Source: Phalacrocorax aristotelis (taxonomy: Eukaryota; Chordata; Aves; Suliformes; Phalacrocoracidae). Taken from it: a stretch of DNA of 64,000 nt. The notes below the pieces were generated by a model that was given only the letters and a program-made list of their open reading frames with translations, did no database searches and was not told the origin of the DNA. Position 1 is the first letter of the stretch; every line of letters starts with the position of its first letter. The translations under genes were made by a program, and so were the position numbers. The stretch covers positions 14,579,418-14,643,417 of the forward strand of contig NC_134310.1 in NCBI RefSeq assembly GCF_949628215.1, in the 5' to 3' direction. Of the stretch, positions 48,164-57,802 are shown piece by piece.

Positions 48164-50788
48164 TCTGTGACTCTGCAGGTCTGGGCACCTTCTGAGAAAT
48201 AAACAGGATTTCATTTTCTTCTACTCCAGGTTTCTTCCTTTTAGAGGCTTTGTCTGTCAGGGCCTATGATACCAGCACTTGAGGCCATTGGAAGAGCAAA
48301 CCCATGGCAAAAGTTTAGACCGAAGCAGTATCCCCTGTGGATGTGCTCACAGGGAAACCTCGAAGTTCATCTAAACACTGATGTTCCAGATCAAGGCACC
48401 AGAGACGTGACAGCAAACAACTGCTGACACAGCTCAGAGTTGCTTAGCCACACAAAATTTGAGGAGACCAATATGGTTGTCTCTGCATCCACACCTTTAC
48501 TTCACAGTCCTTCTCAGTCCTCTCTGATATAAAATTGGCAGCCGTTCAAGAAAAAGGCTCAGCAACCAGGCAGAGAAATGTATGGCATATATACCACTGC
48601 CAAGCATGAAAAAGATACAGCTTGCGACATAGGTGAGCAAATAAAACACTTTTATGAAAAATATGATAGGAACTTTGATTTAGATTTGGATTGTATCTGC
48701 TGTGAAAGCTAAGGCATATTATTATGTGTGGATAAAAATTCTCATTTTTCCTTTGGCATACATGCATTTATTTATACAATGTCAATAGTGTATACAGTAC
48801 AGAGTTCATAAATTGTCTTAGGGATAGGACCTCAATGCAAACATAATCAATTTCATAGTCAACAATCAAAATGCTAGAATCAGTAGCTAATCTTGATAAT
48901 GATAAAGATTAATTTAGCTCACTATACCCTAACAATACTATGGCATATAGCTCTGTCTCAGAACAAAAGCCCCAAAGTGAATGATAGTCTGCTTTGTTAA
49001 TGGCCCATGAAGGACTGCTTAGTGTTGCCAAATTTAAGTGAAACTAGGGGAAAGGTAATTCTGGCAGGGGGAGATCGCGACCACTTACTCAAAGACCACC
49101 CACTCAAGAAACCCACTGACCCAAAAGATTAAGGAAGTAAAGGTCTCAAAAATCATAGTGAGCATGCATAGTTATTTACATGGTAGGCAAAGAATTTGAA
49201 CCAAATTTAACAGAATAATAATGAATATGTATTAGATGACTAATATCTTTGTGTATAAATAACTGTTAGTTTCCACCAACGGTGTGCTGATTTGTACCTT
49301 GCACCAGTAGCTGCGCATTTATATAATAAAGGAAAATACCTCGACTCTGTGTGTGAATTGGGTGATGCACACCAGGTAACGGACCCAAGTTTTTGGGACA
49401 ACAATCTGATCTCTCCAAACCAATTGCAGACTCATAGATTCCATGTAGCATTTCTATTATCAATGGTTTAAAAGTTATAAACATGCTTTCCTGAAGCTTT
49501 ACACATAATACACGGCAGCAATGTGCTCTAGGTATAGTCATGATGGGAGACCTTTCGTTGGAAGTTGTTTTGCTTTCCCTTGTAAAAGCTCTGTTGTGTT
49601 TACTTCACTAAATTTTAACTTGACTATAATTTCATGACTACTGAATTCACACCGCCCCCCGACCAAGCCATAGAATAGCTAAAGACTCAGTAAAGATGAC
49701 TGACATCATTAACCCAATACAGTAGCTATTCAGATGTATGCTCTGGTGTCCTTACTTAATCACCTAATTTTAGTTACTGAGTGAGCCACATACAGTACCA
49801 CAGTGTATTATGAGCTCTGAATAACTGTCAAATATCCAGATGCTTTTTTTCAAGGTTATTTTCCTAGTTTAAAATTATTTCCTTATGCAAATCTCAAGAT
49901 GTTATTTTTCCCTTAAGCAAACCCTCTCCAAAACATGCTCGAGGCTTCTGCTGCTCCTAATCATCTTGACACATCATTAGCTGGTCATCACAATTGTTAT
50001 AGTGCTCATGGCACTAATACATGGCACAGGACCTTAGGGTTTTATAATGACTGTCGATGAGAACAGCCCTAAGAAAACAGTAAGGTGATACAAGTCTTAA
50101 TTCAAGCACCAGACACACACATGCTCAAGTAAAGGCACCTAGTTTTGCTAAAAGTAGCTGTTTCTTGTAGTTTTATAAAATATCTATGAATATACTTTTT
50201 AACCAGAAACATGTTGGGCAATGACTTTTTTTTTATGTGCTACAACAGAAGCATCTTCAAGCCCTATTTCCTGCAATTAACAGCAGATATGTACATTTGC
50301 TGCCATTTATAGGTACAAACTCCAGCTACAAATTAAATGTTGTAGTTTAAACATGCTAGCAGTAGTGTTGGAAATCCCTCAGGTTGGTGTTCCACTTTTG
50401 AAAAAGAAATAAGAAAGCAGGGCTTTCATTGTAGGAATCCCATGCGCGATTTGCACCCAGGTGCTGTATGTGCATTCCAGGTAAGTTGCATATTATGCAC
50501 ACTGCATGTACAGGCTCCACAGATTACATGATGTACAAAAACAATCTAATGATCCTATTTGTTCTAATTTACCTTTCTTCAGCTTTTTGTCTGACATTTT
50601 TGCATAACTATGCTCTAACAATGAGAATTGTAGCTTTAAAAACCTCCTATTTCTATAGTGGTTTTCATCCGAGTGACTTAAAGCACTAAATCTCCAGGTA
50701 TTGCTCAGAAGTTCCTGTGCCTGTAGAAACATATTAAAAAGAGGTTGATGGATTTCTTCACAATTACAGAAAATAAAAGATTCAATAC
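48164..50788. other. Intergenic AT-rich DNA
   Basis: No gene or recognised repeat. Confidence 0.5.
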
Positions 50789-51366
50789 TGGCCTGGTGTC
50801 AGCTGGGATAGAGTTAAATTTCTTCGTAGTAGCTAGTATGAGACTATGTTTTGGATTTTTGCTGGAAACAGTGGTGATAATGTGGAGATGTTTCAGTTGT
50901 TGCTAAGTAGCACTTATACTGGTCAAGGACTTTTTCAGCTCCCCATGCTCTGCCGGGTGCACAAAAAGCTGGGAGGGGACACAGCCAGGACAGCTGACCC
51001 AAACTGACCAGCGGGATATTCCATACCATATGACGTCATGCTCAGTATATAAAGCTGGGGGAAGAAGAAGGAAGGGGGGACATTGGGAGTGATGGCATTT
51101 GTCTTCCCAAGTAACTGTTACGTGTGATGGAGCCCTGCTTTCCTGGAGGTGGCTGAACACCTGCCTGCCCATGGGAAGTAGTGAATTAATTCCTTGTTTT
51201 GCTTTGCTTCCGCGCGCAGCTTTTGCTTTACCTATTAAACTGTCTTTATCTCAACCCATGAGTTGCCTCACTTTTACTCTTCCAATTCTCTCTCCCATCC
51301 CACTGCAGGGGGAGTGAGCGAGCGGCTGCGTGGTGCTTGGTTGCTGACTGGGGCTAAACCACGACA
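50789..51366 (+). repeat. LTR in left arm of inverted repeat
   Basis: A 578-bp element, TGGCCTGGTGTCAGCTGGG...CTAAACCACGACA. Flanks are AATAC on the left and AAGAC on the right, a 4/5 match to a TSD. In sense it has a perfect cAMP-response element TGACGTCA (51031-51038), a TATATAAA box (51046-51053) and a later ATTAAA. Confidence 0.88.
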
Positions 51367-52411
51367 AAGACTATCTACAGTGCTTGTACCAAGGCACTTT
51401 ATTAAAGAGCATGCAGAAAGAATAATTACATTTAAAAGCCAACTCATGTTATGATCCCCCAAACCACAGTTCTGCTAATCCCCCCCATCCCCATAGTGGA
51501 CATTTGAATCATGCTGCACTGTTTGGGAGCCAGGGTTTTTTTAATTAAAAGCAATTGGAATCTCAAACATAGATCCCTCTGCCTCAGTGGGACAGCTAGA
51601 CTGTCTTCCTTGTTCCTAAGGCACAATCAGCATTCCCGTTTGCTTTGCTCAGCGTTCCTGAGTGGTTGGGCTTTGGTTTCATTTTTAATCTGCCAATTAA
51701 ATGTGATATTTTAACAGGGAATTTTACAGTCAATTTTTACCATGTGGAGAATTTTTATTGTTAATTACCAGGGTGTCATTACACAGAGTAGATGCTTAGG
51801 GGAGGGAAGCTGTACATAGCTAGTTGTCCCCTGCAGCACAAACATTCAGCTCCCAACATTAACATGACTTATTTGACTCCTACTAACACCACAATCAAAA
51901 ATATTGTGCCAGTAGCACAGAGTGAAATGGAGTTCAGGAGCTGGCACCTCTGCTAATGGAAATGAATGCTAAGGAGTCACCATTACTTAAGCCAGCAGAG
52001 GACGTTGCCTTTGGTTTTAGAATGCTTGTTTTTCCAGAAATTGTCACAAAAAACACTAGTTTTGTTTTAATTAGATGGAAAGCCAGGCCAGAGTTCTGTC
52101 TACATAGCATAGGGATACAGAATGGAAGAAGTGAGTCTGTGCCAGCGCAACATGAGCATATCTCTGAGGTGAGCTAGTTGATTACACAAGGGACAGGGAC
52201 TGGTTGACAGCTCTCCCAGCTGGAGAACAGCTCTGGGCAGCAGCAAAAGAGAGTGTGCTGAAAGAGAAAGTCAAATGTCCACTATGGGGATGGGGGGGAT
52301 TAGCAGAACTGTGGTTTGGGGGATCATAACATGAGTTGGCTTTTAAATGTAATTATTCTTTCTGCATGCTCTTTAATAAAGTGCCTTGGTACAAGCACTG
52401 TAGATAGTCTT

Positions 52412-52988
52412 TGTCGTGGTTTAGCCCCAGTCAGCAACCAAGCACCACGCAGCCGCTCGCTCACTCCCCCCTGGTGGGACAGGGGAGAGAATTGGAAGAG
52501 TAAAAGTGAGGCAACTCATGGGTTGAGATAAGGACCGTTTAATAGGTAAAGCAAAAGCTGTGTGCGGAAGCAAAGCAAAACAAGGAATTAATTCACTACT
52601 TCCCATGGGCAGGCAGGTGTTCAGCCACCTCCAGGAAAGCAGGGCTCCATCACACGTAACAGTTACTTGGGAAGACAAATGCCATCACTCCCAATGTCCC
52701 CCCTTCCTTCTTCTTCCCCCAGCTTTATATACTGAGCATGACGTCATATGGTATGGAATATCCCGCTGGTCAGTTTGGGTCAGCTGTCCTGGCTGTGTCC
52801 CCTCCCAGCTTTTTGTGCACCCGGCAGAGCATGGGGAGCTGAAAAAGTCCTTGACCAGTATAAGTGCTACTTAGCAACAACTGAAACATCTCCACATTAT
52901 CACCACTGTTTCCAGCAAAAATCCAAAACATAGTCTCATACTAGCTACTACGAAGAAATTTAACTCTATCCCAGCTGAAACCAGGACA
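52412..52988 (-). repeat. LTR in right arm of inverted repeat
   Basis: A 577-bp copy in opposite orientation, also carrying TGACGTCA (52739-52746). Flanks (GTCTT and CCTAC) do not match, so no TSD is present, suggesting it arrived by duplication or rearrangement rather than by its own insertion. Confidence 0.88.
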
Positions 52989-53118
52989 CCTACAAAAAGG
53001 ACATTTTATAGAGCCTCAACCAAAAAGATTATTACCTTGTGAAGAGCAAAATCTTTCCTTGCATTTGGAAATGCAGTAGCTTTCATCTTCATTAAAACCT
53101 TCTGTGATCTTTCTTGCT

Positions 53119-53368
53119 TGTAGCTGTACGCTTCTACGGGAGGACTTATCTTGGGCCGCATATCTCCGGGACACAGGGCTCTACCCACCCTGGGGACAGT
53201 GATGCACAGACATCAATATGATGGATACAAAATGTCCGTTTATTTGGCTGCGTCACACGCTTATATAGCTCTTGCGCTTCCTGTTCCTGCCACTCCTATG
53301 GGGAGGAGTCTATCTTTCCGTCACATCCCGTGATCTTCCGGTCGCCGATCCCTGTCTATTCCCCTACA
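53119..53368 (-). repeat. Solo LTR, betaretrovirus-like family 2, 6-bp TSD (CTTGCT)
   Basis: A 250-bp TGTAGCTGTACGC...TTCCCCTACA element flanked by CTTGCT at 53113-53118 and 53369-53374. It differs at about four positions from the 3' LTR at 60545-60794. In minus sense it has a TATATAAG box and AATAAA. Confidence 0.93.
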
Positions 53369-53539
53369 CTTGCTTTACAGAATGATTTTACTATGTGTTT
53401 AGAAAACATTATGGAAACTTTGAAAGTTGGCTCATTAATTTTTTTATATCCATGGGCTGTAATGCATGGGTGTGCATCAACTTCAACCCCCACCTTCATT
53501 CTACAACAAGCCTGGGGTGCCCATCTGCCAGCCCCACCC
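53369..53539. other. Short host spacer between two ERV insertions
   Basis: About 170 bp of unique sequence; its last six bases (CCACCC, 53534-53539) are the TSD of the next provirus. Confidence 0.7.
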
Positions 53540-54073
53540 TGCTGACGCGGAAGTCACGGACACCACACACGACCAATATGATCAAGCAAATGCCAGTTTA
53601 TTACAGACATAGCGCAGTTAATATAGCTCTGCAACCACCTTATCACACACAAGCCCCTACTGTTTATTATATACAAGCCTATTATTAGTTGGTCAGCACG
53701 GCCTTGGGCTTTATCCCAAGGATAGCTACTAGCAGCATCGGCAACTCCCGCCTTGTTTTGCTACGCTGTAATGAGACACTCCTGCCAGTGGTATGGGATG
53801 TGGCCCCTGTTGACAGAGTAGCACCTGTGGCCAATCTTGGAATGCAACTTATCAGGAAGACGTAATGCCATCCCACACGTTCCCACAGTAAGCTCGTACC
53901 ATGCCGCTTTGTAAGCCTTGGGAAATACAAAATCACAGCTGTTATTAATAGCTACATACATTGGTTTTAACTCGCAACATCCTTGAGGCTTTCTTGTTCC
54001 CAGGCCGATTAAGTCCGCGCAGTCTGAGCCTGGATTGTTCACTACGTGTCCTTTGCTTTCCAGATATCCCACA
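53540..54073 (-). repeat. 3' LTR of the young provirus
   Basis: Plus strand TGCTGACGCGGAAGTC...GATATCCCACA, 534 bp. In minus sense it has a TATA-like GCTATATTAAC and an AATAAA (near 53595). Nearly identical to 59794-60327. Confidence 0.95.
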
Positions 54074-54380
54074 AATCCCCTTTTTGTTTTTGAGCAATCC
54101 AGGCTCCAGTCATCATGCGCTCTACTGCTTTCATGAAACACTTAAAAACACATCCTAATATTAGCACACTTAATAATAATCCTAATAATAAGACAAGCCC
54201 GTGGGTAATTAAATCTCTTACCCATCCTGAGACACCTAACCCAGTTAACCATGAATGAAGGCCTAGAGAGCTAGCTTTTAACTCATTGGTTAGTTTCTTA
54301 AGTCGATCTAGTTGCTGGTAAATTGAATTGGAGTTATCTGTAAGGTTCATACGAAATCCATGAGTGGCCGAGATCAACAA
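54042..54380 (-). pseudogene. env remnant: transmembrane subunit C-terminus
   Basis: A 112-residue frame starts right after the pol stop. It holds a heptad-like segment (IYQQLDRLKKLTNELKAS), a membrane span (VLLLGLLLSVLILGCVF) and a short tail running into the LTR. The surface subunit, fusion peptide and most of the transmembrane subunit are absent, so the deletion junction must lie at about 54380-54408. The frame has no stop, but the product could not act as an envelope protein. The methionine start is not supported; it is probably internal. Confidence 0.8.
54074..54090 (-). other. Polypurine tract
   Basis: Minus strand AAAACAAAAAGGGGATT ends directly at the 3' LTR start, the usual site of plus-strand priming. 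Confidence 0.75.
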
Positions 54381-54407
54381 TGGAGAGGAATGATAGAAGG
54401 AAATGCA

Positions 54408-57005
54408 TCAGGGCAACGACCGTTGCTGTCCCAGATCTTCTCTCCATGGTTTCACCCAGCGGCTAGGCACCCACCGTGGACCTTCATCTGTCAAAACACA
54501 AACATAACCTCGACCGGTCATTTTTACTTCTGTGGGACCCTTCCATTCCCCAGTTTTTAAATCTCGATACTGTACCTTTACCGAGTCAGCTTTTTGTAGT
54601 CCAGATTGCAATGACAGATGGTGAATTACAATTGGAGGAGAGTCACGGTCTCCTGTTAACCTCAAATAGTTTAGAACGTAAATCGCTTTTGCAAGACGTT
54701 CAGAAGGAGCCAGTTCTCCCCCTTTTTGCTTTTGCAACAGTGATTTCAAGGTAGCATGCGCACGTTCCACAATGGCCTGTCCTGTAGGGGAGTGGGGTAT
54801 GCCAGTTACTCTGCAAATGCCCCACAATTGGCAAAAGCGTTCGAATGTTTGTGAAATATATGCAGGGCCATTATCTGTTTTTATTTCCTGAGGAGCTCCT
54901 AAAGCAGCAATGGCCGCATGCATATGCTTCACAACATGTTTGGCTGATTCTCCTGTTTGAGCAATGGCCCACAATGCATGGGAATAAGTATCAATGCTGA
55001 CATGCACATATTTTTGACGCCCAAATTCTGTAACATGAGTGACGTCCATTTGCCATAACTGCAAGGCTCCTAAGCCCCGAGGATTTACCCCAAGACCCAG
55101 ACCAAATCCCGGTTTTTGGCAAGCCGGACATGATTGCACGATGCCTCGGGCATCTGACAGCTTTAAGTTAAACTGTTTTGCTAACACCTTTGCGGATTGA
55201 TGTAAAAATTCATGAGACAAAGTGGCTTGCTCAAACAGGTTGACATTGTGATTTTTCCAAGCAGTAGCAACTAGCTTGTCTGCTACGTCATTTCTGATAG
55301 ACAAGCCTTGATTAAACTGATGGCTGCGAATGTGTGTCACAAAATAGGGTTTTCTGCGTTGATTCAACAGAAACAAAAGCTGCATCAGTAACATATATAA
55401 GGTGTTATTTTTTAGAGTTTTGATCATGGTGCGTTCCAAGCGCTGTACCGTTCCCACCACATAGAGTGAGTCTGAGACTACATTTAAAGGGTCGTCAGGC
55501 CAGCGTTGAAAAACCCACAAGACTGCTCTCAGTTCGAGTGTCTGCAAAGAGTCTGTGGCGTTCCCTGTAAGAAGCTGATGATGCCACTGGTTGTTGCTGT
55601 GCCAAGCAATAGCAGCTCGTTTTGATTTCCTTCCAGCATCGGTGAATACTGTGAGTCCTTCCACTGGTACTTCTGACCTGTAAGGGATTTCCTCAAATTC
55701 CTGGTTTTGCAATAGTGATAAAATTTTTGCTGATGGATAATTGTTAGTAACTGTACCTGGATACTTGGCAAGAGCGATTTGGATTGTCTCTGAGGTCGCT
55801 AAGAGCCAGTCCAAATAGATCTGTGCTATAGGCATAAATATCGTTGCAGGCTCTTGTCCCGATAACTCCCAAATCCTTCTTCTGCCTTTAATAATTATGT
55901 TAGCTAACAGCTTGACCCGTGAACAAACTGTATTTTTGGGTTGATAAGATAAGAATACCCATTCCAGAATGTTGATGTGCTGTTCGTCTAATTGCATTAT
56001 GAGTCCTACTAAATGCTTTCGTTTGGGTGATGAATTAACAATCAAAAACTGCAAAGGCAAAGCAGAAATTTTTCTCTGTACAGTAGCTGTCAGAATTTTT
56101 TCCACAAGCTGATCTAACACCTGTTTCTGTTCTACTGATAGACTTCGTCGCTCGTTAGCTTTGGTCGTGGTTCCTAAGAGAGGCATTAAAGGAGCTAAAT
56201 CATCATTAGTGATTCCACTAACAGCTCTTACCCACTGAATGTCTCCCATCAGTTTTTGAACATCTGAGAGGGTCTTAATGTCTGTTTTAAGTTCGATTTT
56301 CTGTGGTCGGACTGCACTCCTGGTAATGGTCCAGCCCAAATACTGCCATGGACCTCGGCGCTGCACCTTTTCTGGGGCTATTTTAAGTCCTTTTGGCTCT
56401 AAGGTTTCTACTAACTTTTGTAATATTCCTTCCGAATCCATCTTTTCACCAGCAATCAATATGTCATCCATATAGTGAAAAATTAGGAAGGATAGATGTT
56501 GCCTTCGGAATGGCTGTAGAGCCCATGCTACAAAATTTTGACACAATGTAGGCGAGTTCTTCATGCCCTGAGGTAACACCACCCATTGATACCTTTTCGC
56601 TGGCTCTTGTTTGTTAATTGTCGGTACCGTAAATGCAAATTTCTCTGCATCGTCTGGATGCAAGGGAATAGTAAAGAAACAATCTTTTAAGTCAATGATA
56701 AGCAAATCCCAGTTCTCAGGGATCATTACAGGGGAAGGTAATCCTGGCTGTAGTGACCCCATGTCCTGCATAACAGCGTTTACTGCTCGTAAATCATGCA
56801 GTAGTCGCCATCTGCCTGATTTTTTCGGACTGGTAAAAACGGGAGTGTTCCAAGGGCTTGTAGAAGGCACGATATGACCTGCTTCTAATTGTTCGTTTAC
56901 TAAGTCCTGTAAAATTTGCAGCCTCTCCTGTTTTAGCGGCCACTGGTCTACCCACACTGGCGTCGTCGTGGTCCAGGTGAGTTTTAAAATGGGCTGCTTA
57001 ACCAT
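54408..57005 (-). CDS. pol: pol: reverse transcriptase, RNase H, integrase
   Basis: One open frame of 865 codons, probably entered by -1 frameshift from pro rather than from the methionine at 57005. The reverse transcriptase has its first catalytic Asp at 105 (IIDLKDCF), LPQG at 144-147 and YMDD at 178-181. RNase H residues are D456 (FTDAG), E491, D512 and D573. The integrase zinc domain has H598, H602, C626 and C629, and the catalytic triad is D654, D711 and E747, the last two separated by 35 residues as usual. All catalytic residues are present and no stop interrupts the frame. A betaretrovirus-like (class II) origin is inferred from these motifs and the gene order. The frame ends 28 bp before the env remnant. 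Confidence 0.95.
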   Translation of the reverse strand: MVKQPILKLTWTTTTPVWVDQWPLKQERLQILQDLVNEQLEAGHIVPSTSPWNTPVFTSPKKSGRWRLLHDLRAVNAVMQDMGSLQPGLPSPVMIPENWDLLIIDLKDCFFTIPLHPDDAEKFAFTVPTINKQEPAKRYQWVVLPQGMKNSPTLCQNFVAWALQPFRRQHLSFLIFHYMDDILIAGEKMDSEGILQKLVETLEPKGLKIAPEKVQRRGPWQYLGWTITRSAVRPQKIELKTDIKTLSDVQKLMGDIQWVRAVSGITNDDLAPLMPLLGTTTKANERRSLSVEQKQVLDQLVEKILTATVQRKISALPLQFLIVNSSPKRKHLVGLIMQLDEQHINILEWVFLSYQPKNTVCSRVKLLANIIIKGRRRIWELSGQEPATIFMPIAQIYLDWLLATSETIQIALAKYPGTVTNNYPSAKILSLLQNQEFEEIPYRSEVPVEGLTVFTDAGRKSKRAAIAWHSNNQWHHQLLTGNATDSLQTLELRAVLWVFQRWPDDPLNVVSDSLYVVGTVQRLERTMIKTLKNNTLYMLLMQLLFLLNQRRKPYFVTHIRSHQFNQGLSIRNDVADKLVATAWKNHNVNLFEQATLSHEFLHQSAKVLAKQFNLKLSDARGIVQSCPACQKPGFGLGLGVNPRGLGALQLWQMDVTHVTEFGRQKYVHVSIDTYSHALWAIAQTGESAKHVVKHMHAAIAALGAPQEIKTDNGPAYISQTFERFCQLWGICRVTGIPHSPTGQAIVERAHATLKSLLQKQKGGELAPSERLAKAIYVLNYLRLTGDRDSPPIVIHHLSLQSGLQKADSVKVQYRDLKTGEWKGPTEVKMTGRGYVCVLTDEGPRWVPSRWVKPWREDLGQQRSLP

Positions 57006-57013
57006 GGCCGCTC

Positions 57014-57802
57014 CTAAAAATGCTGGGTTACAAGCTGGGCTCCCATTTGGGACAATATGTCTCGACCTACAAGAGCTACAGGCAGGTGCATTACATACGG
57101 CCTTGTGGTAACTGTCGTACCATCCTCAAAGCTAAATGACACTGGAGTTTTACTGATCATTGTGCATTGTGCACCTCCAACCCCCGCTACATTGGTAGCT
57201 GCCGGTACCAGTGGCCAGTTGTAGGGCCACTTTGTTGCGGGGATGATGGTTACATCTGCCCCTGTGTCAATTAGCATCGACAGCACGCAGGATTGCCTGT
57301 TTTGGTGTGTAATTGTCACCTTTTCTTCTGGTTTTCCCCTGGCGATATCGATCGCTAATAACACATTTGGCACACCAGTGGACCCAAAACCTCCATGGCC
57401 ACGCACGACCGATTGTGCTTTAGGAACACAGGCATGAAATGGTATTAATTGAGCTATTTTTGATTGTGCTGGTATGGTGAGCGGCGGCGTTAGGGTGTAT
57501 ACCATAATTTTTATGGTTCCGCAGTAATCTGCATCAATGAGCCCTGGTACTATAAATATACCTTTTTGAGACATTGAGGAACGGCCTATAAGCAATGCAC
57601 TTAGCCCATGCCCTAGTGGTCCCTGTTGGTCGGAATCAATTAATTGAACCCCTGATGTTGTTAAAGTCACGTCTACTGCTGTTGCCAGGTCCACTCCGGT
57701 GCTGCCGATTGTGGCAGCGGCGCAGCGGTCCAAGCACCCTGCACTTGTGTCATCACGTGTGGGTGTGGCGCGCTCTGCGCCATGTTTCCCAATCTCTGAC
57801 AT
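57014..57802 (-). CDS. pro: pro: dUTPase and aspartic protease
   Basis: The frame overlaps the end of gag by about 130 bp and lies in the -1 frame. It is entered at the slippery site 57784-57790, so the methionine at 57802 is not the true start. The N-terminal two thirds hold a dUTPase with the typical GLIDADYCG motif (about residues 100-108); such a domain within pro is a betaretroviral trait. The protease follows with the catalytic LIDTGAD (near 57280) and a C-terminal GRDILSQMG. It ends QHF at 57014 in a T-rich CATTTTTAG, where the pol frame opens in -1, a plausible second shift site. No internal stop. Confidence 0.92.
   Translation of the reverse strand: MSEIGKHGAERATPTRDDTSAGCLDRCAAATIGSTGVDLATAVDVTLTTSGVQLIDSDQQGPLGHGLSALLIGRSSMSQKGIFIVPGLIDADYCGTIKIMVYTLTPPLTIPAQSKIAQLIPFHACVPKAQSVVRGHGGFGSTGVPNVLLAIDIARGKPEEKVTITHQNRQSCVLSMLIDTGADVTIIPATKWPYNWPLVPAATNVAGVGGAQCTMISKTPVSFSFEDGTTVTTRPYVMHLPVALVGRDILSQMGAQLVTQHF

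Larger units (their letters stand above)
50789..52988. repeat. Inverted repeat with LTR-containing arms of about 720 bp
   Basis: The left arm 50789-51510 and right arm 52269-52988 are reverse complements. Each consists of one full LTR plus about 145 bp of identical inner flank; the unique spacer is about 51511-52268. The LTR parts differ at a few positions, while the inner flanks look identical by eye. Both outer edges coincide with LTR ends. Confidence 0.9.

Noticed and set aside
51274-52531. Identical short proteins appearing on opposite strands
   Set aside because: They arise from the inverted repeat and LTR sequence, not from duplicated genes.
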